Assembly: GCA_002404095.1 (NCBI GenBank)
Contig: DHJA01000047.1
Span: 4,091-31,450 of the forward strand
DNA: 27,360 nt
From: Planctomycetaceae bacterium UBA4732
GTDB lineage: Bacteria; Planctomycetota; Planctomycetia; Gemmatales; Gemmataceae
Direction of reading: 5' to 3'
Positions 1 to 9,675 of this stretch are shown here, piece by piece; within the stretch, counting starts at the first letter, position 1, and each line of letters begins with the position of its first letter. Under the pieces are notes generated by a model that was given only the letters and a program-made list of their open reading frames with translations, ran no database searches and had not been told where the DNA came from. Position numbers and translations under genes: made by a program.

Positions 1-2194
1 CTTTCAGCTTTGTGCGCAGGTGGATTGGCGACCATGTCGTGATGACAAGCTCGTTTTCGACGCAGACCCGCTCGATTTCTTTTCCCACGGACCCTCCGGT
101 CGTGTTCACCGGAAAAGCCTCGACTTCGGGCTTTGCTTCCGTCGGGGTTTCCTGAAGCGCGCACAGCAGCCACTTGTAACACTCGCGGGCCGCGCGCGGC
201 AGCACTTCGTCGGCGCTCTGCAGTTCCTTTTCGGCCTGCTTTTTCTGAAGCTGGTCGATATTGAGCCGTCCTTCTTTCACATCGTCTACAATGGAGCCCC
301 AGGCGAGCGCCACGCGGGCGGCGTCGTTCAGGCGCGACAGCGAGCCGTGATCGGCGGCAAGGAAGAGAAGGCGGTTCCAGCGATGGCGGGGCTTGGGTCC
401 GTTGTTCCTCATCCATTCCAGAACAGCCTCGAACGCGGGGCGCGATTCCTCCCGCGAATACCATTTCTCGGGCGGCAGGACGACCATGCGCAAGGCCGTA
501 TCGTCCGGAACGTCGCCATGCGGCGTAAACACGTGGATGCCATCGAAGAATGTCGCGTTCCCAGGCCCCAGCTTCAGAACATCGGCGATTTTTCCGCGCA
601 CTTCGGTTTTTTCATCGAAGCGGCGTTTGCGGTCTTCCATTTCGCGGCGCAGGTTGGCGCGTGTGTCGAACCAGAACCGCGTTGCATCCTGCGTCTTGTC
701 GCCGGAACTGTTCAGGTAGTGCAGCCGGTCCGCCAGCCGGTTGAGGGCATCCGAATACACCGAAGATGTCTGGCCGGGTTGCAGGCATCCAAGAATGACG
801 CGCGCACGGTCGATGCCCCGTATGCTGACCTTGGTAGCGACCGATGAAGGTGCGCTGCCCAGGAAAAGCGTCCGCGCCACCCGGCGGGCGGCGCCGACCT
901 GGCCGAAGCGCGGCTCCTTGTTTTCCAGCTCGGTCGTTTCCGCCCGCTCGCCGTCAATGTCGCGTTCGACCACGGCATCCCATCCCGCGGGCAGGTAATA
1001 CGTCAGTTCGTTGCGGGTGCTGCCGTCATGCAGGGGCAGGCTTCCGGCCAGGATCAGCAGGTCCTTATTGTCGTCCTTCCAGAGCCGATAAATGACCTTC
1101 GCCATCAGCTTCAGCACACCGCGCGTACGCTGAAATCCATCGATGGTAGTCCAGTCGTCATAAAGCCGGTCGAAAATCTCGGGATGAATGGGGTAAGCCT
1201 GCACGAGGCGGTCGAAATATCGCCGTTCCTGCGTTTCGGCGGGCAGCTTCGCGCCTTCGGCCACATAGGCATCGGCAAAGGCGCGACATACCGCATCGCG
1301 GGTTTTCGCATCGCGCACCGGCTCGAACAATCGTCTGCGTACGATTTCAAAAGCTTCTTCCGTGGCGACCGGCTTCCACAATGCCTGGACGCGTCCGAAG
1401 GTTTTTTCAAGGGTCCGCAAGGCGGCAACCCCGCGCTGGCTTCCGGCCTCGACATCCGATTCCGGCAGCGACGCCAGCATTATCGCCGAGGGCACAAGCT
1501 TGGTCGCTTCGGTTAGGGACTGGATGAACGAAAGATTGCTGTCATAACTGCCGCCGGTCAAAACCTGCCCTTCCGAAAACTGGCGTATATAGGCCACCAG
1601 TTCGTCGATAAGAACGACGCACGGCGCATAGGCCGCAAGCAAATCGCGTAACACTTCCTTGCCGGGCGACGTACCCGCCGCGTCGGACTCCTTCACAAGC
1701 GCGAAGCCGTCGTCGCCGCCAAGCTGCCAGGCCAATTCCCCCCAGAGGGTCTTGATGACCTGCTTGCCGTGCTTCCACGGCTGGCTCGGTCCATGGGCGG
1801 TGCCATCGAGCACCGCAACGCGAGCCTGCGCCACGTCCATCAACCCGGCCCGCTCGATCAGTTCCGGAACGCCGGCCAGTTCGGAGAGGGGACATTTTCG
1901 CGTCGCCAGATGGTAAACAGCAAGCATCGTATGCGTTTTGCCGCCACCGAATGCCGTCTGAAGCTGAATAACCGGCTCGCCACCCTTACCGGCGAGCCGT
2001 TGTGCGACCTGCGTGAGAAGTAGCCGCATGCCCTCAGTGATAAAGGTGCGCTCGAAAAAAGCAGCCGCGTCCTGGTACTCGCGCGTCGCTTTGCCGGTGT
2101 GGACGGCCGTGATGTCGGCTGCAAATTCCGACTGCTGGAAGGTGCCTTCCAGGACATCGCGATGCGGAACGGTAATCTCTCTCCAGGGCTTCAT
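1..2194 (-). CDS. DUF499-type P-loop ATPase of a helicase-methylase-ATPase defence operon (3' end outside window)
   Basis: The reading frame opens with ATG at 2194 (protein begins [17 protein letters not shown]) and stays open to base 1, so about 731 residues are visible and the C-terminus is missing. A Walker A motif, AFGGGKTHT, lies at about residues 81-89, and a Walker B-like VVLIDE at about 193-198. This spacing and the N-terminal sequence match DUF499 proteins, large AAA-type ATPases known mainly from DUF1156/DUF499 anti-phage gene sets. The start lies 12 bp after the methyltransferase stop, so the gene is the third in the same operon. Its role in defence is known only by association: it probably couples ATP hydrolysis to DNA sensing or remodelling, which is inference. 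The opposite strand carries long open frames that are only GC-rich shadows. Confidence 0.88.
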   Translation of the reverse strand, partial: MKPWREITVPHRDVLEGTFQQSEFAADITAVHTGKATREYQDAAAFFERTFITEGMRLLLTQVAQRLAGKGGEPVIQLQTAFGGGKTHTMLAVYHLATRKCPLSELAGVPELIERAGLMDVAQARVAVLDGTAHGPSQPWKHGKQVIKTLWGELAWQLGGDDGFALVKESDAAGTSPGKEVLRDLLAAYAPCVVLIDELVAYIRQFSEGQVLTGGSYDSNLSFIQSLTEATKLVPSAIMLASLPESDVEAGSQRGVAALRTLEKTFGRVQALWKPVATEEAFEIVRRRLFEPVRDAKTRDAVCRAFADAYVAEGAKLPAETQERRYFDRLVQAYPIHPEIFDRLYDDWTTIDGFQRTRGVLKLMAKVIYRLWKDDNKDLLILAGSLPLHDGSTRNELTYYLPAGWDAVVERDIDGERAETTELENKEPRFGQVGAARRVARTLFLGSAPSSVATKVSIRGIDRARVILGCLQPGQTSSVYSDALNRLADRLHYLNSSGDKTQDATRFWFDTRANLRREMEDRKRRFDEKTEVRGKIADVLKLGPGNATFFDGIHVFTPHGDVPDDTALRMVVLPPEKWYSREESRPAFEAVLEWMRNNGPKPRHRWNRLLFLAADHGSLSRLNDAARVALAWGSIVDDVKEGRLNIDQLQKKQAEKELQSADEVLPRAARECYKWLLCALQETPTEAKPEVEAFPVNTTGGSVGKEIERVCVENELVITTWSPIHLRTKLK

Positions 2195-2206
2195 GGTCTG
2201 TTTCCC

Positions 2207-5119
2207 CTATCGGTCAAACAGGGCCGCCTGCTTCAGCCCCGGCACGCTCGTCGCCGCGGATTCGATGGCGCTCCAGCTTGTGATGATTTCGTTGTAGGCA
2301 CGGGCGTCTTCGGCCCAGCCCTGACGTTCGCAAAGAGTGTAAAGACGATAAGCGAGCTGGCGAGTGGCGTCAGCCTTCGCCTGCACAGCAGCCAAAACTT
2401 TTCCAGCACCGCTCTCGCCTTCCGATTTGAATACGCGAACAAGCTGGTGTAGCACTTCCCACACCGGCATCCGGGCATCCGTTGTAGGGTCCCAGTTTGC
2501 CGCATATTCAGCCCACTTCAGTAAACGCACGACCCCGCCTGTAGCAAAGAGAACGCGGGCTTGCTCGACGCCTTTGACGCTCGTTCCCTTCGCGCGGGCG
2601 AGTGTATCAGCTTCTCCAAACTTCCCGTCTTTCCAGCCATACTGCTCAAACCAGTGCAGACAGAACTGCGTATCGTGGTCGAAGTCGTCCTCCGCAAGGA
2701 AACGGTTGACGAGCTGAAGCGCCGTCCGCACACTCATAGCCGTGCCGTCCGCTTCGATTACAGCGGCGTATTTGGAGAAGACCGCCATTCCCGGACCGAT
2801 GATTGCCTGCGACAAATCGACTGGCACCACAGGTGCTTGTTCCTGGCCCACTCCTCGTGTCATCTCGTCGAGGGCTTCTGGCAGAACCTTATTCAGCTCA
2901 CGAAGAAAACTTCGACGTGAGATCGTCACGGCACTTGCCGTGCGTGTACGACAGACAAGCACAATGCTGGAAGCAAGTGCGTTCGTTCCGAGACCAATTT
3001 GCCTGTTATCGCCTTCCGTCCGCATTGGCCAAGTGCCTGTAACAGCAAGGCCCGCACGATAGAGAGCTTCCAGAAAGGTTTCCCATCCCGTTGACGTTGT
3101 TCCAGCGTCGGATTCAGTTTCAGATTGCTTGAATGCGTAGTAGAGGGTTAGAGGAACACCTGGGTGGAGCTGTTTGGAGAGCCCGCGCATTGCCTCAGTC
3201 ATTCCCTCCAGAAAAAACGACTCGGCTTGTGTAGTGCCCCCATGACGGTACGGTGTGGCGACCAGTTCTTCGGCCTTCGGTACGGCCATTGTTGCGAGTA
3301 ATTCCGGGAAAATGTCCCGCAGAGTCCGCCGCAACCAAATGTAAAAGAAATCCGACAGGTCGGCGTAGCCGATATTGTCGTAGTAGGGAGGATCGGTCGA
3401 TACTACTCGGCCAATACTGATATCTTGCGTCTGTGCGGCACACTGTAAGGCGTGCCCCGGAGCTTCAGCACTGAAATTCTCGATCGCGCGAGCTACGACG
3501 GCGATGCTTTCAATAAACCCTGAACTCGACGTCGCGAAAGGCGATCCCTCAGCGTAATCCCACGTCATTGGAATTGCATGACTCGCCAAAGTTGATCGCA
3601 TGGCATTGTCCTTTGTGCGCCAAGTGGCGATGGTGGAACCGTAATCGGCCACTCTATCCAAAGCGAACGCGAGATAAAGACTAATGGCTTCGGCGTAGGC
3701 TTTCGCCCCAATCCCGCCGGCTTCAAGACCCTTTTCGTCTTGGGCCATTCCAGCATCGACGGCGGCTTGTTGAATTTCCCTACGCATGTCGACTATAAGG
3801 TCGCTGAACGTTGTAAGTGCCGTAAGCTGGCGCGGACTAAAAAGGTCCCCGAAGCCTTTCAACCCGTAAAGAGGCGGAGAGAACCAACGCGGATTATCTG
3901 GCATCTCTAACGACGGCTTCGACTCCGGCCTGGGACTTAGCGCGACAGACTCGTGATCTGGCGTTGGGGAAAGGCAAATTCTAGCGCGCCCACACTCGGC
4001 AATGATCGACATCAGGCGTTGGCCCATTCGTCCCTCGCGGGCCTCAGCGTAAATATATTTCGGCTCGATCGGAGATTTCGATAGGATGCATCGAAAGTTG
4101 GCACCGCGACCGAGTTTAGTCCCGTTCTTCGCGTCGACGGGGGGCTTACCGATCTTCACAGCAAAGCGGAATTGATCTCCTTCGATGATCGGCTCGACGT
4201 AAACTTCTTTTCCATCGTTGCTCGAAACAACAAATGTGGATGTCAAAGGGACATCGACGTGACGATAGGCAGGGCTAGGACTCTTCACCGTTCGCGCCCA
4301 TAACCATGCAATTACTCTAAGCTTTTGCCCGATAAGAGGCTTCAGGTCTATTCGCTCTTCAGCCATTTCGGCCGTGACCTCGACCGTGGGATAAAGATGC
4401 TTCAGCCTCTGGTAAGCGATCTCCCGTATCCTCTCGCCGTAGTGCTGCACATCAAACTGAAGAGCCTGAAGGCCGCGGCATTCACGAAGCAGCTTTTCTG
4501 CGGATGATTGGCGATGCCAGTCTGGGTTAACAGGGGACTTGCCCGCGAACTTAGCGGGCACCTCGATCATCGCCTTGTTAATGAGCACCGCCACCGGGTT
4601 AAGATCGCTCGCATACGCTTCAAGACCAAGTCGCTGTGCTTCCATCGGAATCGAGGCGCCTCCGGCAAATGGATCATGCATCGCCGGCAATTTCTCGGGG
4701 ACAAACAATTGGGCGGCCTGTTCGTGATGTTGGTTTACTTCACACGTTTCCTGCCATGACTTTCGAATTTCAGCCCGCGCCTTCTCCAGAACCTCTTCAT
4801 TGTTGGTGTTTTCCCACCGTATAAGGTCTTCGATGATCGCAAATAGCCGTTTACGGCTCGCTGCCCAGCTGGCTTTCAGATGACTCGGCGGAATTTCGTC
4901 TGGGTGCTCTATCTCCCATCTCCAGGACGGATCATTTACCAGCTGGCCGAATAAGACGGCACGGGCTGCGGCTACGGGACGCTGAGCCCACCACTTATGT
5001 AACGTGGTTGGATAGCCCGCGGGAGCCTTCCTTTTCCTGCGAGAGGCCTCCGTATTGATGGCATCGAGAGGCATTGCCACTTCAATGAGTTTCTTGGGAG
5101 TCTTGACGGCACGCGTCAT
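2207..5119 (-). CDS. DUF1156-domain DNA methyltransferase (anti-phage associated)
   Basis: This 970-aa protein is a large adenine-type DNA methyltransferase of the DUF1156 family. The N-terminal DUF1156 signature ([19 protein letters not shown]) spans residues 36-54. A SAM-binding motif I ([10 protein letters not shown]) is at about 149-158 and a catalytic DPPYYD at 576-581, so the target and insert region between them is over 400 residues long. In the family these enzymes accompany a DUF499 ATPase and a helicase and probably mark self DNA or act on invading DNA; that role is inferred from the neighbours. The ATG overlaps the helicase stop by 4 bp (ATGA, 5116-5119), with AGAGG just upstream inside the helicase gene, so translation is coupled. 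The middle of the gene (about 3000-4900) reads visibly less GC-rich than the helicase, which suggests a different history or a divergent target-recognition segment. Confidence 0.9.
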   Translation of the reverse strand: MTRAVKTPKKLIEVAMPLDAINTEASRRKRKAPAGYPTTLHKWWAQRPVAAARAVLFGQLVNDPSWRWEIEHPDEIPPSHLKASWAASRKRLFAIIEDLIRWENTNNEEVLEKARAEIRKSWQETCEVNQHHEQAAQLFVPEKLPAMHDPFAGGASIPMEAQRLGLEAYASDLNPVAVLINKAMIEVPAKFAGKSPVNPDWHRQSSAEKLLRECRGLQALQFDVQHYGERIREIAYQRLKHLYPTVEVTAEMAEERIDLKPLIGQKLRVIAWLWARTVKSPSPAYRHVDVPLTSTFVVSSNDGKEVYVEPIIEGDQFRFAVKIGKPPVDAKNGTKLGRGANFRCILSKSPIEPKYIYAEAREGRMGQRLMSIIAECGRARICLSPTPDHESVALSPRPESKPSLEMPDNPRWFSPPLYGLKGFGDLFSPRQLTALTTFSDLIVDMRREIQQAAVDAGMAQDEKGLEAGGIGAKAYAEAISLYLAFALDRVADYGSTIATWRTKDNAMRSTLASHAIPMTWDYAEGSPFATSSSGFIESIAVVARAIENFSAEAPGHALQCAAQTQDISIGRVVSTDPPYYDNIGYADLSDFFYIWLRRTLRDIFPELLATMAVPKAEELVATPYRHGGTTQAESFFLEGMTEAMRGLSKQLHPGVPLTLYYAFKQSETESDAGTTSTGWETFLEALYRAGLAVTGTWPMRTEGDNRQIGLGTNALASSIVLVCRTRTASAVTISRRSFLRELNKVLPEALDEMTRGVGQEQAPVVPVDLSQAIIGPGMAVFSKYAAVIEADGTAMSVRTALQLVNRFLAEDDFDHDTQFCLHWFEQYGWKDGKFGEADTLARAKGTSVKGVEQARVLFATGGVVRLLKWAEYAANWDPTTDARMPVWEVLHQLVRVFKSEGESGAGKVLAAVQAKADATRQLAYRLYTLCERQGWAEDARAYNEIITSWSAIESAATSVPGLKQAALFDR

Positions 5120-8100
5120 TGGGCCTCTGCTCGGGCGAGCAGATCGCCCAGGTTGTAATTGATTGAGGCCACGCCCCAGCCTGGCTCACGGTCGAAGGGG
5201 TTACGGATATAGTGCGGTCCTTCAGTCGTATCGCACTCGCCGACGAGGACGACCGCCAGCACGAACTTGTCGCCCTGATTGCAGGCATACAGCATCTCGT
5301 TGCGCGTGACGCAGACGGTGCCTGCGCCCTTTACGCGCCCCTTTACTTCGATGTGGCGCGGCTCCGGCTGCTTGCCGTCCACGGCGGGCGGATAGGAGGT
5401 CAGGTCCCAGCCGCATTTTTCCGACGAAACATCCACGACCTGGCATCCGCGCGCTTCCTCGGCGCGGCGAACGGCTTTCATGGCCAGAAGCTCGATACGC
5501 GCGCGAGCCGCGGCATCGGCAGCGAAGGCAGCGGCAACGGGATCGACCGGCGCGTCGCCGCGGCGCTTGCCCAGTAACCCAGCCGGAATGACCAGAGCGC
5601 CGCCAAGAGCCACCGGCGTGCCATTCACAACATGCCGCATGGATTGCAGCTCTTTCTTGCGGTTATCGAGGCGGCCTTCGAGGTCCGAGACCGTGCGGCG
5701 CACATTCTCCAGATTGAGCCGCACGTCCTTCCCGGCCCCCTGGTCCTCTTTAAGCTTCAGCCAGCGGTCCTGCCAGAAACCGATTTCCTTGGTCAGCCGC
5801 TCATGGACGGCGTTGAGGGTCTTTTCGACGTGGGCGATCCGGCGCGTGGCGACTTCGGCGTAATGTTCCGGCACAAGGGTTGCCGCAGCAAGTCCGACAG
5901 CGCGGCTTTCCTGATTGGTGGCCGCCCAGGATGCCGTCATGATGTCCTGTAGCAATGACCGCTCGGACTCGACCAGCGGTTCGAGGTCCAGATGCGGCGC
6001 CCAGCCCGCGAAACTCGCGAAGCCTTCCGGCGTGACTCGCACAAACTGTATTCGCTTCGAAAGCACGCTGCCGTCGCCCGATTTGACTTCGTGCGTCAGG
6101 AGAAATAGCAGCCACGGCTCCGTGCCTTCGTCGGCAGGGTCCACAAGAACCGCGCCCTGACGCAGCAGGTTGGCGTGCTGTTCAATAATGATGTCGGAAA
6201 GCGACAGCATCAGCGGATGACCGGGGTGCATGAGCACAGCGCGGCTGACACCCGGCTTGTCCAGGGGCTGAACCGCCGAACGCTCAAAGCAGATGCGCTC
6301 ATAGCGTTTCAGCACGGGTTCCTGTTCGCGCCGGTTGCGGCCGGTAATGCGGCGGTCCCGTTCGCGGATCGTCGCCGGGACATGGGTAATCTCGAAGCGG
6401 CCCGCTTCGCGCGCATGAGCTGTGCCGCCCAGCGCGTCGAAGGCTTTCAGGAAGAAGGACCGGACGAAGTACGGCTGAAGGCGGCGCGCTTCGGCCTTTT
6501 CCATTTCTTCCTTCACCGCGAAGAGCCGCTCCGCGCTCATTGATTCCTGTGCGAGAGCGTTGCGGTCGAGAAGCGATTTCAGGTGATCGCGGTCAAGCGC
6601 CTGGTCGATTTTCTTCGTGAGGCGATCCCGAACCTCTTTTCTGTCGCCGTAGCGGATGGCCTGTATGAGCAGGTCCTTGAGGCTGGTCTCTTCGAAGACT
6701 TCGCCCAGGATGTCGAACACGCGGCCTTTCAGCGCCTCGGATTCAATTTCCAGCTTGTGGAGCAGGCGGTGGTACACGTCACCCTCGCGCGTTTCCTTCG
6801 CCACGAGGTTCCACAGGTGGCACACCTCGGTCTGCCCGATGCGATGGATGCGTCCGAACCGCTGTTCCAGCCGGTTCGGATTCCAGGGCAGGTCGTAATT
6901 GACCATGAGATTGGCGTTCTGGAGATTCACGCCTTCGCCCGCAGCATCAGTCGCAACAAGCACGCGCACATCGGGGTCGGAGCGGAACAGTGCCTGAAGG
7001 CGGCGGCGTTCGTCCCGGTGCGTCCCGCCGTGAATGGTGATGATAGCGTCGCTATTGCCGAGAACGCCGGCAATCCTGCCGTGCAGGTAATTCAGGGTGT
7101 CGCGGTGTTCCGAAAAAATGATGATCTTGCGCTGACGTCCGGCGGCGTCCTGCATTTCGGGATTGTTCTGGAGTATCTTCGAAAGCTCGTCCCACTTGCG
7201 GTCCTGACCCGAAGCGACCAGCGTCTTGGCCTGCTTTTCGAGCCCCTTGAGAATTTCGATTTCGACCTCAAGCTCGGAGATCGAAGCAGCGGCCGTCGCG
7301 TCATCGACGAGCGTTTCTTCCAGGTTCTCTTGCTCCTCGGCGTTTAGATCGTCGTCATCTTCCGGAGCATTAGCCAGCGTTTCCGCCAGAGCCTGGCGGA
7401 CGCCGAGCTTCTCATCCCGCAGGCGGGTTTCGAGCCGCTCCTTGCGGCGTTTGAGTGACTGGTAAATCGCCTCCGGACTGGACGCCAGGCGTCGCTGAAG
7501 TGCGGTGAGCGCGAACCCGACGGAGCCCTTGCGTGGGCCTGCGAGTTGGTCGGCCTTTCCCATCTCCGTCTGCACGTAATGCGTGACGGATTCGTAAAGC
7601 GCCAATTCGAGCGGCGAGAGCGTGTAATTGACCGTGTAAGCCTTGCGTTCCGGGAACAGCGGCGTCCCATCGAATTTCAGCAGCTCCTCCTTCACCATCC
7701 GGCGCATGAGGTCGGAGGCGTCCACCTTGTGGACGCCGTCCCGGAACTTGCCGTAGAAGCGATCCGAGTCGAGAAGCGAGAGGAAGAGCTGGAAGTCTTC
7801 CTCCTTGCCGTTATGCGGCGTGGCGGTCATCAGGAGCAGGTGCCGCGTCTCCTTGCCGAGCATTTCGGCGAAGCGGAACCGGCTCGTCGTTTCAACCTTG
7901 GACCCGAAGAAATGGGCGGCCAGTTTATGGGCCTCATCGAACACGACCAGATCCCACCCAGCGGCGCAAAGTTTCCAGCGCAGGTCCTCGTTGCGCGCCA
8001 TCTGGTCGAGCCGGACGATCAGCTGGTGGTTGTCCTCGAACGGGTTGCCGCTTGGCGAGGCCTGCTCAAGTTGCGGGCTAAAGACGCGGAACTCCAGCCC

Positions 8101-8625
8101 GAACTTCTCGAACAGCTCGTCCCTCCATTGCTCGACAAGACTGCCCGGCGCCACGATCAGAATGCGGCGGGCGTCGGCGCGCATGATGAGTTCGCGGATG
8201 TAAAGCCCGGCCATGATGGTCTTGCCCGCGCCGGGGTCGTCGGCCAGGACAAAGCGAAGGGGCTGCCGTGGGAGCATCGACTCGTACACCGCGGTGATCT
8301 GATGCGGAAGAGGCTCGACGTTCGAGGCGTGTACCGCCATCATTGGATCAAACAGGAAGGCTAAGTCGATGCGCTTGGCCTCGCAGGTGAGCTGAAACGC
8401 GGCCCCGTCGCCGTCAAAGGACCAAGGACGTTCGATAGTGGCCAGCCCAATGCCGGCCTCGTCGGCCGAATTCAAGAGCCGGTCTTTCAGCGCGCCGTCG
8501 GGCGTCTTGTAAATGACCTGGACTGCATTGGCCGCGATCGGCCCCACGGCGACGACTGTCGCAACGAGGTTGGGTTCGAGGCCGACGAGCGATTGCCCGG
8601 ACTTAAGTTCGCCGAGCGGCAGCAT
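5116..8625 (-). CDS. SNF2/RapA-like DNA helicase with C-terminal DUF3883-like domain
   Basis: This 1169-aa superfamily 2 helicase is the first gene of the defence operon. Motif I (DPGAGKT) is at 130-136, motif II (DEAHK) at 230-234 and motif III (TATPHNG) at about 267-273. The second RecA lobe carries motif VI ([11 protein letters not shown]), with [14 protein letters not shown] before it, a typical SNF2/RapA arrangement. The C-terminal ~150 residues include RHIEVKGR followed by VTRNEM, as in DUF3883, a domain with a restriction-nuclease-like E-x-K signature. It probably translocates on DNA for the methyltransferase and ATPase encoded downstream. The ATG at 8625 has GAGG 7 bases upstream. No convincing promoter was found in the bases before it. 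Confidence 0.92.
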   Translation of the reverse strand: MLPLGELKSGQSLVGLEPNLVATVVAVGPIAANAVQVIYKTPDGALKDRLLNSADEAGIGLATIERPWSFDGDGAAFQLTCEAKRIDLAFLFDPMMAVHASNVEPLPHQITAVYESMLPRQPLRFVLADDPGAGKTIMAGLYIRELIMRADARRILIVAPGSLVEQWRDELFEKFGLEFRVFSPQLEQASPSGNPFEDNHQLIVRLDQMARNEDLRWKLCAAGWDLVVFDEAHKLAAHFFGSKVETTSRFRFAEMLGKETRHLLLMTATPHNGKEEDFQLFLSLLDSDRFYGKFRDGVHKVDASDLMRRMVKEELLKFDGTPLFPERKAYTVNYTLSPLELALYESVTHYVQTEMGKADQLAGPRKGSVGFALTALQRRLASSPEAIYQSLKRRKERLETRLRDEKLGVRQALAETLANAPEDDDDLNAEEQENLEETLVDDATAAASISELEVEIEILKGLEKQAKTLVASGQDRKWDELSKILQNNPEMQDAAGRQRKIIIFSEHRDTLNYLHGRIAGVLGNSDAIITIHGGTHRDERRRLQALFRSDPDVRVLVATDAAGEGVNLQNANLMVNYDLPWNPNRLEQRFGRIHRIGQTEVCHLWNLVAKETREGDVYHRLLHKLEIESEALKGRVFDILGEVFEETSLKDLLIQAIRYGDRKEVRDRLTKKIDQALDRDHLKSLLDRNALAQESMSAERLFAVKEEMEKAEARRLQPYFVRSFFLKAFDALGGTAHAREAGRFEITHVPATIRERDRRITGRNRREQEPVLKRYERICFERSAVQPLDKPGVSRAVLMHPGHPLMLSLSDIIIEQHANLLRQGAVLVDPADEGTEPWLLFLLTHEVKSGDGSVLSKRIQFVRVTPEGFASFAGWAPHLDLEPLVESERSLLQDIMTASWAATNQESRAVGLAAATLVPEHYAEVATRRIAHVEKTLNAVHERLTKEIGFWQDRWLKLKEDQGAGKDVRLNLENVRRTVSDLEGRLDNRKKELQSMRHVVNGTPVALGGALVIPAGLLGKRRGDAPVDPVAAAFAADAAARARIELLAMKAVRRAEEARGCQVVDVSSEKCGWDLTSYPPAVDGKQPEPRHIEVKGRVKGAGTVCVTRNEMLYACNQGDKFVLAVVLVGECDTTEGPHYIRNPFDREPGWGVASINYNLGDLLARAEAQ

Positions 8626-8776
8626 GGTAATTCCTCGCGTAGTGCGCCGAAGTAGCTTACCGCTTTGGGGGCGTTATGTCCCGGCAAAGGCCTGTGTGCG
8701 TTGCGGAAGGTAAGGCCCTGTGCCCCTTTGATAGAGACTACGGCTATTTTCTTCCTGGCAAAGTTTAAGCCCTTGT

Positions 8777-8790
8777 GGTGCAAATCTGAG
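8777..8790 (+). repeat. Partial copy of the TTCCGGTGCAAATCT repeat family
   Basis: GGTGCAAATCTGAG matches the core of the 15-bp repeat found at 9250, 9565, 25663 and 25679, and extends the GAGC flank shared with the two left copies. It is the copy furthest from the lipid block and lies in plus orientation, opposite to its two left-hand neighbours. Confidence 0.55.
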
Positions 8791-9249
8791 CGTCGTCGAA
8801 AGTAAGTACACAGCCGTTCCGCCCCTTGCGAGCGCGTTTTCAGAGTCGTCCTACGGCGCTCGATCCCTGGCGGCGGCCAAAAGCAATTGAAAGGCATTGA
8901 CCGAACCTCGCACCTGGGTTTCCATCGAAGGTCGTCGGTAGATCGGGTGAGATAGTGATCTAAACAACGCCTGCCGGCCAAGGGCCGAGAGCGGTATGTC
9001 CAAACGGCCAGGCCGGTGCCGTAAGGTGGGAATGTGGGCCGCTGAGGCAGGCGTGAGCGTCGGGCCGGTGGCCGACCGGACAATCGCCGTTGCACATGCC
9101 GCTATTCAGCGGACTAGTAAACCGCCGTGCCGCCGGGGTACATCACCGTTTGAGGCAGATCGCCGGTGCAAGCCTCACTCCCGTAAGACAACGCCGAACT
9201 GACCTAAGCAACGGACGGCTCGCATCCAGACCGACTTGCCTTGAAGCTC

Positions 9250-9264
9250 AGATTTGCACCGGAA
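9250..9264 (-). repeat. 15-bp repeat, outer left copy
   Basis: AGATTTGCACCGGAA is identical to 9565-9579 and is the exact reverse complement of 25679-25693. The flank TGAAGCTC just before it is shared with the 9565 copy, so the duplicated unit is at least 23 bp. It directly abuts the integrase fragment. Confidence 0.8.
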
Positions 9265-9423
9265 GAATCCGGCGCTTGCCGAGTTTTTCTTTGAGGATCT
9301 AATTCTCGGTGCGGAGGTACTCGGTGATTTCTTGTTTGGCGGTTGCTTCAGCCGGCCAGGATGGCGATCAGGAGTTGCCAGGGCTGGAGGACGAAGTTCC
9401 TAGTGGACCCGATGCGGTTGTGG
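9264..9423 (-). pseudogene. Degenerate IS integrase N-terminal fragment
   Basis: On the minus strand, one frame reads NFVLQPWQLLIAILAG and is stopped by TGA. One base further on, the shifted frame reads QEITEYLRTEN, a TAG, then ILKEKLGKRRI. Together these match the start of a DDE integrase family common in planctomycetes and related bacteria, with one frameshift and two nonsense codons. Similarity ends abruptly at the 15-bp repeat at 9250-9264, so the catalytic core is gone. The family assignment is from memory of the motif and the exact IS family is uncertain. Confidence 0.65.
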
Positions 9424-9528
9424 GAACAAGCATAGCTTCGGGCCTCGAAGACGGGCTGTCAAACGCCTGAACGAGCCGACGGCAAGGGAGCCGCAGGCCC
9501 CGTCCGCCTGGGCATTTGCACTTGCGCT

Positions 9529-9546
9529 GAGTAATTTGACCCTACG
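9529..9546. repeat. 18-bp repeat GAGTAATTTRACCCTACG, copy 1
   Basis: The same 18 bases recur at 9658-9675 with one change (G/A), preceded in both places by TTGCAC and a GCGC stretch. It may be the end of an eroded insertion element; the function is unknown. Confidence 0.6.
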
Positions 9547-9564
9547 CCACTTACGATGAAGCTC

Positions 9565-9579
9565 AGATTTGCACCGGAA
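9565..9579 (-). repeat. 15-bp repeat, inner left copy (left boundary of the lipid block)
   Basis: AGATTTGCACCGGAA lies 92 bp outside the GH3 stop codon. With 25679-25693 it forms a perfect inverted repeat around a 16.1-kb segment holding the whole lipid gene block. Confidence 0.8.
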
Positions 9580-9657
9580 ACGCTCCGACTGCTACCGGCT
9601 GGAACGAGAGTTACCGCGCGGGGTTCGCACTAAAGTTGCACGCCTAGCCACGGCGCA

Positions 9658-9675
9658 GAGTAATTTAACCCTACG
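9658..9675. repeat. 18-bp repeat GAGTAATTTRACCCTACG, copy 2
   Basis: Second copy of the repeat at 9529. It overlaps the last bases of the GH3 gene: the TAG stop (9671-9673) lies inside the CCCTACG part, so an insertion or rearrangement appears to end at the gene terminus. Confidence 0.6.

Larger units (their letters stand above)
8626..9670. other. Gene-poor spacer between the defence operon and the lipid block
   Basis: About 1 kb without an intact gene. It must contain the promoter of the helicase operon, but I could not pick a convincing -35/-10 pair. From about 8770 it carries short repeats related to TTCCGGTGCAAATCT, from 9264 a broken integrase piece, and at 9529 and 9658 two copies of an 18-bp repeat. 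The longest open frame (8487-9095 on the minus strand) overlaps the helicase out of frame and has no protein-like composition. The stretch looks like debris of past insertions. Confidence 0.6.

Noticed and set aside
20..847. Long plus-strand open frame (275 codons) opposite the DUF499 gene
   Set aside because: It mirrors codon positions of the minus-strand ATPase gene, whose frame has Walker motifs; no family features.
6583..8364. Plus-strand open frames of 254 and 272 codons inside the helicase region
   Set aside because: Antisense shadows of a gene with all helicase motifs; typical of GC-rich coding DNA.
1..8625. Classical DISARM or type I restriction system
   Set aside because: No DrmB/DUF1998, PLD nuclease, HsdS or HsdR gene is seen; DUF1156 plus DUF499 point to the Hma-like set.
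8487..9095. 202-codon minus-strand frame upstream of the helicase
   Set aside because: Overlaps the helicase start out of frame and has Arg/Pro-rich composition with no recognisable segment.
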